The notes: generated by a model from the letters alone, not told the origin. Numbered from the stretch's first letter, positions 9,415 to 18,517 are shown. The stretch is DNA of 64,000 bases from Robiginitomaculum sp. (GCA_002733605.1 NVWK01000014.1:1-64000), one strand, 5' to 3'. Numbers and translations are program-made.

Positions 9415-10022
9415 TCGGGCGGATTGAAATCCCCTTCATGCTCAAGCGCTTTATGGAGAAACTCATGATAGGCGTCACGGCTAATGTCTATGGCCCCGAG
9501 CGTGCGCAGATGCGGGGTAATGAACTGGGCATCCAGCAACGTAAACCCGCCCGCATTTAATCTCCCCACAAGATGCACAAGCGCCGTCTTACTGGCATTG
9601 CTCATATGCGAGAACATGCTTTCCCCGAAAAAAGCGCCCCGAAGGCTAACCCCGTATAGCCCCCCGACCAATTTACCTGCGTACCAGCATTCAACGCTGT
9701 GGGCGTGGCCAAGATCGTGCAATTGCGTGTAAAGCTCGACAATTGGCGTATTGATCCATGCACCGGGGCGCTCGGGCGCGCCGCACGCCCTGACAATTTC
9801 AGCAAAGGCCGTATTGACACGCACATCAAACCGATGGCTTCGCACGATTTTGGCGAGGGATTTGCTGATTTTCAATCCATTTAGGGGGAAAACGCCCCTG
9901 CGTTCCGGATCGACCAGAAAAAGCCCCTGATCGTCAGGGCCTTCCGACATCGGGAACACCCCGTTGGCATAACAATTTAACAGCTCATAAGGACCGAACT
10001 CTGGTGGGTCGTTCGGGGTCAT
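9321..10022 (-). CDS. aat: Leucyl/phenylalanyl-tRNA-protein transferase
   Basis: Transfers Leu or Phe from aminoacyl-tRNA to the N-terminus of proteins that begin with Arg or Lys, marking them for ClpS/ClpAP degradation (N-degron pathway). Family blocks are seen in order: GPYELLNCYANGVFPM, a basic/aromatic segment, GAWINTPIVELYTQLHDLGHAHSVECW, LVGGLYGVSLRGAFFGESMFSH, NASKTALVHLVGRL and LLDAQFITPHLRTLGA. The last 25 residues (Ser/Gly-rich, SSSSDGGGGG) have no family likeness and are the antisense of the Pro-rich end of DUF2155. It begins 6 bp after accC stops and is the last gene of the aroQ-accB-accC-aat operon. Confidence 0.95.
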   Translation of the reverse strand: MTPNDPPEFGPYELLNCYANGVFPMSEGPDDQGLFLVDPERRGVFPLNGLKISKSLAKIVRSHRFDVRVNTAFAEIVRACGAPERPGAWINTPIVELYTQLHDLGHAHSVECWYAGKLVGGLYGVSLRGAFFGESMFSHMSNASKTALVHLVGRLNAGGFTLLDAQFITPHLRTLGAIDISRDAYHEFLHKALEHEGDFNPPDYLDSTFSNSVRSSSSDGGGGGITQSKTQIS

Positions 10023-10028
10023 CGTTCG

Positions 10029-11372
10029 CTAGTCTTGCTCTTCAAGCCAGCGTTCAAGCCAGTGAATATCATAATCGCCATTCAGGAAGTCCTGATTGTC
10101 GAGCAAATCTATAAACAAAGGAATGGTCGTATCAATACCGGTAATGACAATCTCGCCCAAAGCCCGTCGCAAACGCAACAGAGCCCCTTCGCGGGTTTTC
10201 CCATGCACAATCAATTTACCGATCAAGCTGTCATAATGGGGCGGGATTGTGTATCCGGCATAGAGCGCACTGTCGAGGCGCACATTCATACCCCCCGGTG
10301 CATGAAATTCCTTAATCGTACCCGGTGAAGGGGTGAAGGTTCTGGGGTGTTCCGCATTGATACGGCATTCCAGAGAATGTCCAGAGAAAACAATCTCTTC
10401 CTGGGTAAAGCCAAGTTCCTCACCGGCGGCAATGCGGATTTGTTCACGTACCAGATCAATACCGGTAATCATTTCCGTCACCGGATGTTCCACCTGCAAA
10501 CGGGTATTCATTTCAATGAAGAAAAATTCGCCGTTTTCATACAAAAATTCAATCGTACCCACACCCCGGTAGCCAATAGAGGCAATGGCTTTACGCACAA
10601 TCTCGCCAATTTCGTCGCGCTGGGCTGCGTTGAGGGCCGGAGAGGGGGCCTCTTCGAGAATTTTCTGGTTGCGCCGCTGTAACGAGCAATCCCGTTCGCC
10701 CAAATGCACAACATTTCCGTGGGTATCGGCAATCACCTGCACTTCGATATGGCGTGGCCGTTCAAGGTAGCGTTCCAGATACACTGTACCGTCCCCGAAC
10801 GCGGCCAAGGCTTCTTGACTGGCAGCGTTCAAGCTCTCTTCCAGATCATCCGCCGTCCGCGCAAGGCGCATGCCGCGACCACCACCACCGGCGGACGCTT
10901 TAACAAGCAGAGGGAACCCCACATCTTTGGCAACTTCCTTGGCCTCGGCGTAGTTTTCCACACCGCCGGGAGACCCCGGTACAACCGGAATGCCGGCCGC
11001 AGAGACCGCCTCTTTGGCGGCAATTTTATCGCCCATCAATTTGATGTGCTCGGCTGTCGGCCCAATGAAGACCATGCCGTGCGCTTCGACAATGTCAGCA
11101 AAACGGGCGTTTTCAGACAGAAATCCGTAGCCCGGATGCACCGCATCCGCATGGGTAATCTCGCACGCCGCAATAATTGCCGGAATGCTTAAATAACTGT
11201 CCGTAGCCGAAGCCGGGCCAATACACACACTTTCATCGGCAAGCCGCACATGCATAGCGTCTCTGTCGGCCTCGGAATGCACGGCAACCGTAGCAATACC
11301 CATTTCCTTACAGGCACGATGAATGCGTAAAGCAATTTCTCCACGGTTAGCGATCAGAACTTTTGAAATCAT
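10029..11372 (-). CDS. accC: Acetyl-CoA carboxylase biotin carboxylase subunit
   Basis: Carries out the ATP- and bicarbonate-dependent carboxylation of biotin on AccB, the first half-reaction of acetyl-CoA carboxylase in fatty acid synthesis. The 447 residues cover the biotin-carboxylase N-domain (ISKVLIANRGEIALRI), the ATP-grasp domain with the Gly-rich loop (KASAGGGGRGMR) and the catalytic FFIEMNTRLQVEHPVTE segment, and the C-terminal domain. The length is normal. It lies 28 bp after accB in the same operon, so both subunits are made together. Confidence 0.98.
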   Translation of the reverse strand: MISKVLIANRGEIALRIHRACKEMGIATVAVHSEADRDAMHVRLADESVCIGPASATDSYLSIPAIIAACEITHADAVHPGYGFLSENARFADIVEAHGMVFIGPTAEHIKLMGDKIAAKEAVSAAGIPVVPGSPGGVENYAEAKEVAKDVGFPLLVKASAGGGGRGMRLARTADDLEESLNAASQEALAAFGDGTVYLERYLERPRHIEVQVIADTHGNVVHLGERDCSLQRRNQKILEEAPSPALNAAQRDEIGEIVRKAIASIGYRGVGTIEFLYENGEFFFIEMNTRLQVEHPVTEMITGIDLVREQIRIAAGEELGFTQEEIVFSGHSLECRINAEHPRTFTPSPGTIKEFHAPGGMNVRLDSALYAGYTIPPHYDSLIGKLIVHGKTREGALLRLRRALGEIVITGIDTTIPLFIDLLDNQDFLNGDYDIHWLERWLEEQD

Positions 11373-11400
11373 GGTTTTAGCCCAATTTTGTCAAAATATA

Positions 11401-11895
11401 TTACGTAATAATCAGCAAGGCTTCGCCGAACTCAATCGCTTGGCCATCCTCGATAAGAATAGCGCTGACTGTGCCCGATTTTGGCGCTTTGATCGGATTG
11501 AAAGTTTTCATGGCCTCGATCAGCAATACAGTGTCGCCTTCCTTGACGCTCTCGCCAATTTTTATAAACGGATCCGCATCCGGGTTCGCGCGAATATAGG
11601 CTGTGCCAACCATTGGCGATTTAACCGCGTTCGGATCATCTGCCGGGTTAGGAGCCGTTTCAGGGGTCGGTGTCGCCGTCGCGATAGATGCCGTGGCAGG
11701 CGCCGCAACAGCAGGGGCAATTTGGGCGATTGTCACTGGCGCAACTGTCCGTGCAACCCGCACTCGCAAATCACCTTTTTCCATTTCAATTTCTGAAAGG
11801 TCGGTATCTTTCAATATCTTAGCCAACTCGCGAATAAGTTTTGTTTCACTGATAACGGAGTTTGTGCCGGAAGATTTCACCGGTTTTTTTGCCAT
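11401..11895 (-). CDS. accB: Biotin carboxyl carrier protein of acetyl-CoA carboxylase
   Basis: Carries the biotin that AccC carboxylates and that swings to the carboxyltransferase. The 164-residue protein has a mobile Ala/Pro/Thr-rich linker (about 55-90) and a C-terminal biotinyl domain with the lysine motif EAMKTFNPIKAP; the usual EAMKMMN appears here as EAMKTFN. ATG 11895 has a good ribosome site (GAGGAC). It starts 16 bp after aroQ ends. Confidence 0.97.
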   Translation of the reverse strand: MAKKPVKSSGTNSVISETKLIRELAKILKDTDLSEIEMEKGDLRVRVARTVAPVTIAQIAPAVAAPATASIATATPTPETAPNPADDPNAVKSPMVGTAYIRANPDADPFIKIGESVKEGDTVLLIEAMKTFNPIKAPKSGTVSAILIEDGQAIEFGEALLIIT

Positions 11896-11911
11896 AAAAA
11901 TGTCCTCAATT

Positions 11912-12355
11912 TTATGCTTTATCCAAAGTCAATATGACGGCCTTGATGGCCAAAAGATAGCTATTAATCCCGAAACCGCTAATCGTCCCCTTGGCAGCTT
12001 GAGCAACATAAGAAATCTGCCGAAAGCTTTCGCGTGCAGCAGGTTGAGAGATATGTACTTCAATAACAGGAATGGTCAAGGTCTTTAGTGCGTCAAAAAT
12101 CGCAACGGATGTATGGGTGTATGCGGCTGGATTAAGGATCAAAGCCGCGCCTTTTGCGCCGGCCTCTTGTATATGATCCACCAATTCGCCTTCGATATTG
12201 GTCTGCTTGAAAACTTGCCCATATCCTTGTTTTTTGCAAGCCAACGCGCACAATTCCTCAACATCAGTCAAGGTGTTTGAGCCATAAATTTCAGGCTCGC
12301 GTTGTCCCAGAAGGTTGAGGTTGGGGCCATTGAGAATATAAATAGGTTTTGTCAT
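11912..12355 (-). CDS. aroQ: Type II 3-dehydroquinate dehydratase
   Basis: Catalyses the third step of the shikimate pathway, 3-dehydroquinate to 3-dehydroshikimate. The 147-residue protein matches the dodecameric type II class: ILNGPNLNLLGQREPEIYG with the catalytic Arg/Tyr loop, QTNIEGELVDHIQEA, LILNPAAYTHTSVAI, and PVIEVHISQPAARESFR with the catalytic His. It is the first gene of the operon with accB, accC and aat, a pairing of aroQ with accBC found in many bacteria. Confidence 0.97.
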   Translation of the reverse strand: MTKPIYILNGPNLNLLGQREPEIYGSNTLTDVEELCALACKKQGYGQVFKQTNIEGELVDHIQEAGAKGAALILNPAAYTHTSVAIFDALKTLTIPVIEVHISQPAARESFRQISYVAQAAKGTISGFGINSYLLAIKAVILTLDKA

Positions 12356-12362
12356 GGTCTGC

Positions 12363-12390
12363 TTTGTAGCAAAGGTGTATCAACTGGCAA
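12363..12390 (-). promoter_or_regulatory. Possible promoter of the aroQ-accBC-aat operon
   Basis: On the minus strand TTGCCA (12390-12385) and TACAAA (12368-12363) are separated by 16 bp. Transcription would start about position 12356, one base before the aroQ ATG, so the mRNA would be almost leaderless. This is a weak sequence-only call in a 61-bp gap shared with thiS. Confidence 0.3.
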
Positions 12391-12416
12391 AGCATTAATT
12401 GAAAAGGGTTTCGCGC

Positions 12417-12620
12417 ATGGAACTGACCATAAATGGCGACAGATATGAAGATTTGCAAATCGGCCTGACGGTGAGCGAGCTTCTGGCGCATTTGAAGCTC
12501 CCCAAAGGCAAAATTGCGGTTGAGCGCAACCGCGAAATCGTATCTAAGTCTGGCTTCGAAACAACGCAGCTTGAAAACGGTGACAAGCTGGAAATCATCC
12601 ATTTTATTGGAGGTGGATAA
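12417..12620 (+). CDS. thiS: Thiamine biosynthesis sulfur carrier ThiS
   Basis: Ubiquitin-like sulfur carrier whose C-terminal Gly is adenylated and thiocarboxylated, then donates sulfur to ThiG for the thiazole ring of thiamine. The 67-residue protein begins MELTINGD, has the typical TVSELLAHL segment, and ends IIHFIGGG; the terminal Gly-Gly is required. I chose ATG 12417 on length and homology (a TTG 18 bp earlier is also open). Its TAA overlaps the thiG ATG by one base, so the pair is translationally coupled. Confidence 0.93.
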   Translation: MELTINGDRYEDLQIGLTVSELLAHLKLPKGKIAVERNREIVSKSGFETTQLENGDKLEIIHFIGGG

Positions 12621-13423
12621 TGGGCAAGACTATGAAAAAAGATGCAGACACAGGTACAGATACTTTGGTCATTGCAGGTCGTGAGTTTTCTTCACGGTTG
12701 ATTATCGGTACTGGAAAATACAAGGATTACGCTGAAAATGCAGCTGCCCTGAAAGCTTCGGGTGCAGAGATCGTCACTGTGGCCGTGCGCAGGGTCAATA
12801 TCAGCAATCCGAACGAGCCAATGCTCGTGGATTTTATCGACCCGAAAACGACGACATATCTCCCCAATACGGCCTTTTGCTTTACCGGTGAGGACGCCGT
12901 GCGCACACTCAGACTGGCCCGTGAAGCGGGGGGCTGGGATTTGGTGAAGCTCGAGGTTCTATCCGACCCCAAACATCTCTACCCGGATATGGAAGAAACC
13001 ATGCGGGCCGCCAAAATGCTGATCGAGGAGGGGTTTCAGGTTATGGTCTATTGCTCCGATGATCCGGTTTTTGCCAAAAAACTCGAAGACATGGGCTGTG
13101 TCGCAATCATGCCATTAGGCGCGCCGATTGGCTCCGGTCTCGGCATTCAAAACCCGGTCAATATCCGCCTGATTGTCGAACAATCCAGTGTGCCCGTCAT
13201 TGTCGATGCAGGGGTAGGTACGGCATCGGACGCCGCGATTGCGATGGAATTGGGCTGTGACGGCGTTTTGATGAATACGGCCATTGCAGGGGCGAAAAAC
13301 CCGATCCTAATGGCCGAAGCGATGAAACATGCCGTGATTGCGGGCCGTAAGTCCTATTTGGCAGGCCGCATGCCACGTAAAATGTACGCAGACCCAAGCT
13401 CACCCTTGGCAGGTTTGATTTAA
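12620..13423 (+). CDS. thiG: Thiazole synthase ThiG
   Basis: Condenses 1-deoxyxylulose 5-phosphate, dehydroglycine/iminoglycine and ThiS thiocarboxylate into the thiazole phosphate of thiamine. The 267-residue TIM-barrel protein shows [12 protein letters not shown], the Schiff-base Lys in [31 protein letters not shown] and [31 protein letters not shown] strong ribosome site (GGAGGTGG, 12609-12616) precedes the ATG. No other thi gene is near, and the 61-bp upstream gap is too short for a TPP riboswitch. Confidence 0.97.
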   Translation: MGKTMKKDADTGTDTLVIAGREFSSRLIIGTGKYKDYAENAAALKASGAEIVTVAVRRVNISNPNEPMLVDFIDPKTTTYLPNTAFCFTGEDAVRTLRLAREAGGWDLVKLEVLSDPKHLYPDMEETMRAAKMLIEEGFQVMVYCSDDPVFAKKLEDMGCVAIMPLGAPIGSGLGIQNPVNIRLIVEQSSVPVIVDAGVGTASDAAIAMELGCDGVLMNTAIAGAKNPILMAEAMKHAVIAGRKSYLAGRMPRKMYADPSSPLAGLI

Positions 13424-13428
13424 ACTTA

Positions 13429-13464
13429 CCTCTTAATTGGCCTCTTAATTAGTCCATTAATTAG
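13429..13464. repeat. Three degenerate 12-bp tandem units at the thiG/dsbA-like junction
   Basis: CCTCTTAATTGG (13429-13440), CCTCTTAATTAG (13441-13452) and TCCATTAATTAG (13453-13464) lie head to tail. The first two differ at one position. The third covers the last codons and stop of the convergent DsbA-like gene. There is no terminator-type stem. It looks like local slippage. Confidence 0.6.
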
Positions 13465-14194
13465 CAAGAGCCTCGTCAAGCATGGCTTGCAATTTATTTG
13501 TATCGCCACTGGCGAGAAACTCATCATTGATAACGAAGAACGGCGTGCCAGTAAGACCGGGAATGCGTGAGGCGAGATACATGCTGTCTTCCAATTGCTC
13601 GTCGAGGGCTTCGTCTTTCAAATCCGCTTCAAACTGTCTCATATTCAAGCCAAGTCGCTTCGCTGTCGCCGTAATAAAGCTCTGGGATAAATCCGAACCA
13701 TCCATCAAAGCGAAATGCATCTCTCTGTATAGGCCCTGCTTATGGGCCGCAATGGCCGCTTTCGAAGCATTGCGTGAAGTGCGGGTGCGCCGGTCAAGTA
13801 TCGGAAGCTCTTTAAATACCACCCGTACATCTTTCGGATGTTGCGCCAGCACTTCTTGTACCCAGCCCGTAGAGCGTTTGCAAAATGTACAATTATAGTC
13901 GAAAAACTCGACAATGGTGACTTTGGCATTTTTCGAACCGATAGAGTAATCGCGGCTATCTTCACGCAGCTCTTTGGCAACATTTTGTATGGATTGACGA
14001 TCTTCCTTTTCTTCAAGCAAGATTAGGGCTTCGCGGATAATCTCGGGATTTTCAAGCAAATAGGCTTTTACGATCTGCTCGATTTCGGCCGTATTGGCTG
14101 TGGTTTTGCTTTCGCCCGCTTCTGCACATCCAGCCAAAGCACTCAGTATTAATACGAGGGAAAGTGCGGTGGTGGATTTTAAAAAATGTAACAT
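13457..14194 (-). CDS. DsbA-family thiol:disulfide oxidoreductase lipoprotein
   Basis: Periplasmic thioredoxin-fold protein of the DsbA/BdbD kind. Residues 1-23 are a lipoprotein signal with lipobox LAGC, so it is probably membrane-anchored. A helical N-terminal region (about 35-85) precedes the thioredoxin domain with the redox motif CTFC in VEFFDYNCTFCKR and the cis-Pro segment GLTGTPFFVIND. The CxxC sequence differs from DsbA (CPHC). It could act as oxidase, isomerase or a scsB-type partner, which the sequence does not decide. It lies 72 bp downstream of the M48 protease gene on the same strand, and both act in the envelope. Confidence 0.92.
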   Translation of the reverse strand: MLHFLKSTTALSLVLILSALAGCAEAGESKTTANTAEIEQIVKAYLLENPEIIREALILLEEKEDRQSIQNVAKELREDSRDYSIGSKNAKVTIVEFFDYNCTFCKRSTGWVQEVLAQHPKDVRVVFKELPILDRRTRTSRNASKAAIAAHKQGLYREMHFALMDGSDLSQSFITATAKRLGLNMRQFEADLKDEALDEQLEDSMYLASRIPGLTGTPFFVINDEFLASGDTNKLQAMLDEALAN

Positions 14195-14266
14195 TGAAGG
14201 CTCCGGAATATGGTCAAATATGTATATAAATATATCAGGGTTTAAAAGGGGTTCGCGCGACGACGT

Positions 14267-15637
14267 TTAGCGTCGACGACGTCTGTTTTTGAGAAGTTGG
14301 GTGTCGGAAATGACAATAATATCACTGGCCCGCCGCCATTGGGCCCGGTGTGGGATCAACCCGTCCTGGGCGCGGGTTGCGAACGATCTGGCACGGTTAT
14401 AATCCCCCATGGCAAAGGCCTGTTCGGCAATCGCGTATCTGGCCAGAGCCGGCTCATGTATGCGGTCATAGGCTTGGGAAAGTTGATACCAGGCAAACCC
14501 GTTCGTGTTTTCTTTTCTCAGGGCTGATTTTATATGTTGGATCGCGAGGGCCATGGCTTCGGGTGTGTCGCGCTCAATCAGGGCTTGGCCCAGGGCAATT
14601 TCGATCAAAGGGGCGTCGGGTTTTAAACGTACAGCCTCGGTGAGCGGGGCTATGGCCAGCTCCCCTTTGCCACTTTCGTATAAAATTTGGCCTTTAAGCT
14701 CATAAAAATACGGGTTTTCCGGTTCGTCCGCGATCAGGGAATCAATGCTTTTTACGGCGTTTCTTAAATCAGCCGCCCGATAATAGGCAACCGAGCGTGC
14801 ATAGCGTGCCGCTTTGCTCACATCACTTTCGGGGTATTTGGAAAATACCGTCTGTGGCGCATCGAGAAATCCGATGAGCTTGGCTTTGGTCATCACCATC
14901 GCCTCAAGCTCTTCCGGTGTGTCTGTGACGTAGCGATATGGGCTCTCGTCCGTGACTTCACGTAATTTGTCAATGCGGTCACTGGACAGGGGATGTCCGC
15001 GAAAATATGGGTAGCGCCGCGCATTTGAGAGCACTTCCTGATAGCGGAACTTTTCGAAAAACTCGACCAGACCATGCCCGGACTGTCCGGTTATTTCCAG
15101 ATATCTTGCGGCCGCCTGATCTGCGGACGCTTCGTTAACTCTGGAGTGGGCCAGAATATCAATTGTGGCGAACTGTTGGGATCCGGCAAGAATAGTCGCG
15201 CCAGCATGAGCTTCGCCCGCCAGAATGGCCGCGAGGCCAATACCGGCTGCGATTAACATAGCGCCGTAAGCACTCCGGTTGCTTCGATCGCGCCGGGCCA
15301 GATGCCCACCGGCAATATGCCCGCTTTCGTGCGCAATAACGCCCTTAAGTTGGTTGGGGGTATCGGCTTCCAAAATCAAACCCGTATGGATAAATATATT
15401 TTGTCCGCGTGTGACAAATGCATTTAGGCTTTTATCATTGACCAGATACAAATCAACACTGGCCGTATTGAGGTTGGCTGCGCGCAAAATTGGGTCGGTA
15501 TAGGCGCGGAGGGTCTCTTCAATCTCGGTATCGCGCAATAAAGATTGGGCATTGGCGCTCAGCGTTGTGGCAAAGCTGAAAACCACGGCCCATAGGAGCA
15601 CTGCAAGTCTTGGAATGTATAAACGAATAGCGTTCAC
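14267..15637 (-). CDS. Periplasmic M48 metalloprotease with TPR repeats (BepA-like)
   Basis: Zinc protease of family M48, similar in layout to BepA/YfgC, which watches over outer-membrane protein assembly. A signal peptide (about 1-31, ending ANAQS) is followed by the protease domain with zinc motif HESGHIAGGH and the third-ligand region EASADQAAARYL, and then by TPR-like helices (about 270-440). The start is GTG 15637 after AAGGA. The 456 residues fit the family. A promoter of the form TTGGTG-17-TATATT lies 54-82 bp upstream. Confidence 0.95.
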   Translation of the reverse strand: MNAIRLYIPRLAVLLWAVVFSFATTLSANAQSLLRDTEIEETLRAYTDPILRAANLNTASVDLYLVNDKSLNAFVTRGQNIFIHTGLILEADTPNQLKGVIAHESGHIAGGHLARRDRSNRSAYGAMLIAAGIGLAAILAGEAHAGATILAGSQQFATIDILAHSRVNEASADQAAARYLEITGQSGHGLVEFFEKFRYQEVLSNARRYPYFRGHPLSSDRIDKLREVTDESPYRYVTDTPEELEAMVMTKAKLIGFLDAPQTVFSKYPESDVSKAARYARSVAYYRAADLRNAVKSIDSLIADEPENPYFYELKGQILYESGKGELAIAPLTEAVRLKPDAPLIEIALGQALIERDTPEAMALAIQHIKSALRKENTNGFAWYQLSQAYDRIHEPALARYAIAEQAFAMGDYNRARSFATRAQDGLIPHRAQWRRASDIIVISDTQLLKNRRRRR

Positions 15638-15690
15638 GTTGTCCTTATCTCGGTTGCGGTACTGCCCACCGTATCCTCATCTCTAGACCT

Positions 15691-15719
15691 AATATAGTAC
15701 GATGTTTTGAAAACACCAA
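15691..15719 (-). promoter_or_regulatory. Predicted promoter of the M48 protease gene
   Basis: On the minus strand TTGGTG (15719-15714) and TATATT (15696-15691) have a 17-bp spacer. Transcription would start near 15684, giving a leader of about 47 nt. The -10 matches the consensus at five of six bases. Confidence 0.45.
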
Positions 15720-15770
15720 TATATAGATCATCACTAATCCGCGAGCCCTGCAAGTTACAGTGCTGTTAGA

Positions 15771-15806
15771 AAGCAAGAGGAGGAAGGCCGGATATGGCCA
15801 TCCTCC
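15771..15806 (-). terminator. Rho-independent terminator of the RNase E gene
   Basis: Just past the RNase E stop, GGAGGA (15779-15784) pairs with TCCTCC (15801-15806) and GGCC (15786-15789) with GGCC (15796-15799). They are separated by an A-A mismatch and share a 6-nt loop. On the minus strand the stem is followed by CTTGCTTTCT. The stem is strong and the T-tract broken. Confidence 0.65.
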
Positions 15807-15838
15807 AATAATTCCAAGATGCTAGATGACGCACCAAT

Positions 15839-18517
15839 CTAGCCGAACGGATTACGTTTTTTCCACCAACTGCGCCGTTTGGCCTTTGCCGCGTCATCTT
15901 CCGCGTCCGATGCCGTTTCCGCTTTGGGTTTAGGCTTTGCTGAAGCTGCGCGTGCAGGTTTTTCGGTGACTTCCGGTTTCTCGGCTTTCGGTTTTTCCGT
16001 GTCTTCAGCCGGTTTTTTAGCAGTCTTCTTGGGTGCCGCTTTCTTTTTAGCCGTTCCTTTTGCTTTTGGAGCCTCTTCCGGTTTTGAAGTCTTTTCCGAT
16101 TTTGGCGCATCCTCGGTCACAGCCTTTTTAGAGGCCGCTTTCTTGGCGGGCGCGCGTTTACGCTTGGGCTTTTCCGCTGGTGCTGTTTCAGGCGTGTCGT
16201 CTGTTTTCGCCTCTATAGCTCCCGTGTCCACTTTCTTGCGAGAGCGTCGGGCACGTTTTGGCTTGGCTTCGGACGTTTTATCATCGGAAGGTCCCGTATC
16301 CTTAGACGCGTCTTTAGAGGTATCCTCAGATGCATGATCAGAGGCAGGTGTCTCGGCCTCTTGAGCTTTAGGCTTACGCCGCGCGCGAGAGGGTTTCGCT
16401 TTATTCTGCTCTTCAGATGCAACTTTCGCATCCGGTGCTTGAGCCTCGGTGTTTTCAGCCGTGTCCACAGTTTGTGAATTTTCAGCATTTTCCGGATTTT
16501 GTTTTGCCTCGTTATTGCGGCGTCCACGTCCACCCCGACGACCTCTGCGACGTTTGCGCTTTGGTCTGTTTTCATCATCATTGGCAGTATGATCGTTCGT
16601 TTGAGGGGAGGTCTCCGTTTCCTCGTCCCCGTCCCGGTCTTTACGCTGGTGCTTTTGATGCTTGTTGGCTGAATTAGTTTTGCGATTTTCTTTGATAACC
16701 TCTTCAAGCGGGTCATTGTTTCTGCCGGATTTAGCCGCAACGCGCTCGATTTCGAATTTCGGGCGAATGAAGGATGCATCCCCGACAATTTCGGTGAACA
16801 TCTGCGAGTTGGTCTCGATCGTATTCAGCAACTCGCGTTTTTCATTGAACAAATAGCTGGCGACATCCGGGGTGACGGTGAGGCGAATGCGGCTTGAACG
16901 TCCGCGAATGCCTTCTTCTTCAACGGCGCGAATGGCTTTGAGGGCACTGGATTCAACCGAGCGTTTACGGCCCACACCATAACAATGCTCACAAGACGCG
17001 GTTGAGCCTTCAAGCAGGCTACGACGGCGGCGTTGGCGTGAAATTTCCATCAGACCAAACTGGGAAATCTTGCTCATCTGAACCCGCGCACGGTCTTTGC
17101 TGAGCGCGTCGCGCATACGTTTTTCTACGGCGCGATTATTACGGTTTTCGTCCATATCAATGAAATCAACCACAATCAAACCGGCCAGATCGCGCAAGCG
17201 CATTTGACGCGCAAGCTCATCCGCGGTTTCCAGATTGGTTTTTAAGGCTGTACGCTCGACATTGCGTTCTTTGGTAGAGCGACCCGAGTTCACATCCACA
17301 GAAACAAGTGCTTCGGTTGGATGAATAACCAGATAACCACCGGATTTAAGCTGGGCGACAGGCTCCAGACAGGCTTCGATCTGTTGCTCGACCTGATAGC
17401 GCAGGAAGAGGGGAATGTCGTCTTTATAAGGCTGTACGTTTTTGGCATGGCTGGGCATCAACATTTTGATGAAGTCTTTGGCCATACGGTAGGCTTCGTC
17501 GCCCTGAACCAGAATGCTGTCAATGTCTTTACCGTACAAATCACGGATCGAGCGCTTCACAAGATTACCCTCTTCATGGATGAGGGCAGGGGCAATGGAT
17601 TTCAAGGTCGTATCGCGGATTGTATCCCACAAACGCGACAGATAGTCATAATCGCGTTTAATCTCGACTTTAGTGCGTTTGGCACCGGCAGTGCGCACAA
17701 TCACGCCCATGCCTTTGGGGACAGACATCTCGCTCATAACTGCTTTCAGTCGTTTGCGATCTGCTCCATTGGCGATTTTACGTGAAATGCCACCACCACG
17801 CGGCGTATTGGGCATCAGCACACAATACCGGCCAGCCAGTGACAGATAAGTGGTCATAGCCGCGCCTTTATTACCGCGTTCTTCTTTGACAGCCTGAATC
17901 AGCAGGATTTGGCCACGTTTAATGACTTCCTGAATTTTATAACGGCGGCGGGATTGGCGCTTGCGGCGCGCGCCGTGCATTTTCTTTTGTTCGTCTTCAG
18001 CTTCTTTGTCAGACGCATCGGCAACATCATCATCGTCGCTGTCATCTTCATCATCTGACGCGTCTGGTGTGTCCCCATTCTCGGTATCTGGCTCGGCATC
18101 GGCATCTTCGCCGTCGGCGCTATCCTCATCCGAAACATCGCTGTTATCGTCATCATCTGACGTATCTTTTTTTGTGCCTTTGCCTTTTTTGGCAATTTCG
18201 GTTTCTTCTTCTTCGTCTTCTTGCAGGCTTTCTGCCTGTTCGGACTCAAGTAAGGCAATCCGGTCTTCGTGTGGGATTTGGTAATAATCGGGGTGAATTT
18301 CGCTGAAAGCGAGGAAGCCATGACGATTGCCGCCATATTCGACAAATGCAGCTTGCAGGGACGGTTCTACCCGTGTGACACGGGCAAGATAAACATTGCC
18401 TCTTAGCTGGCGTTTGTTTTCACTTTCGTAATCAAGTTCTTCGACCCGGGTTCCGTCGACTACGACCACACGGGTTTCTTCCGGGTGGGACGCGTCGATC
18501 AACATTTTCTTTGACAT
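15839..18517 (-). CDS. rne: Ribonuclease E/G family endoribonuclease
   Basis: Endonuclease that starts mRNA decay and processes rRNA and tRNA; probably the scaffold of a degradosome. The 892 residues contain an S1 domain (about 37-215) interrupted by a very acidic Asp/Ser/Glu-rich insert (about 88-182), an RNase H-like part, the DNase I-like part with catalytic Asp residues in VVDFIDMDENRNNRAVEKR (about 450), the zinc-link cysteines (CEHC, about 507), and a long Lys/Pro/Ala-rich disordered tail (about 590-892). The tail ends in RRSWWKKRNPFG and is typical of degradosome binding. ATG 18517 has GGAGA upstream; the frame is open to 18586. The long leader suggests control in cis. Confidence 0.96.
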   Translation of the reverse strand: MSKKMLIDASHPEETRVVVVDGTRVEELDYESENKRQLRGNVYLARVTRVEPSLQAAFVEYGGNRHGFLAFSEIHPDYYQIPHEDRIALLESEQAESLQEDEEEETEIAKKGKGTKKDTSDDDDNSDVSDEDSADGEDADAEPDTENGDTPDASDDEDDSDDDDVADASDKEAEDEQKKMHGARRKRQSRRRYKIQEVIKRGQILLIQAVKEERGNKGAAMTTYLSLAGRYCVLMPNTPRGGGISRKIANGADRKRLKAVMSEMSVPKGMGVIVRTAGAKRTKVEIKRDYDYLSRLWDTIRDTTLKSIAPALIHEEGNLVKRSIRDLYGKDIDSILVQGDEAYRMAKDFIKMLMPSHAKNVQPYKDDIPLFLRYQVEQQIEACLEPVAQLKSGGYLVIHPTEALVSVDVNSGRSTKERNVERTALKTNLETADELARQMRLRDLAGLIVVDFIDMDENRNNRAVEKRMRDALSKDRARVQMSKISQFGLMEISRQRRRRSLLEGSTASCEHCYGVGRKRSVESSALKAIRAVEEEGIRGRSSRIRLTVTPDVASYLFNEKRELLNTIETNSQMFTEIVGDASFIRPKFEIERVAAKSGRNNDPLEEVIKENRKTNSANKHQKHQRKDRDGDEETETSPQTNDHTANDDENRPKRKRRRGRRGGRGRRNNEAKQNPENAENSQTVDTAENTEAQAPDAKVASEEQNKAKPSRARRKPKAQEAETPASDHASEDTSKDASKDTGPSDDKTSEAKPKRARRSRKKVDTGAIEAKTDDTPETAPAEKPKRKRAPAKKAASKKAVTEDAPKSEKTSKPEEAPKAKGTAKKKAAPKKTAKKPAEDTEKPKAEKPEVTEKPARAASAKPKPKAETASDAEDDAAKAKRRSWWKKRNPFG

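Noticed and set aside
17899..18345. Low-complexity open frames opposite or beside the rne acidic insert
   Set aside because: Their Met/Thr/Ser composition follows from the repetitive Asp/Glu codons of the insert.
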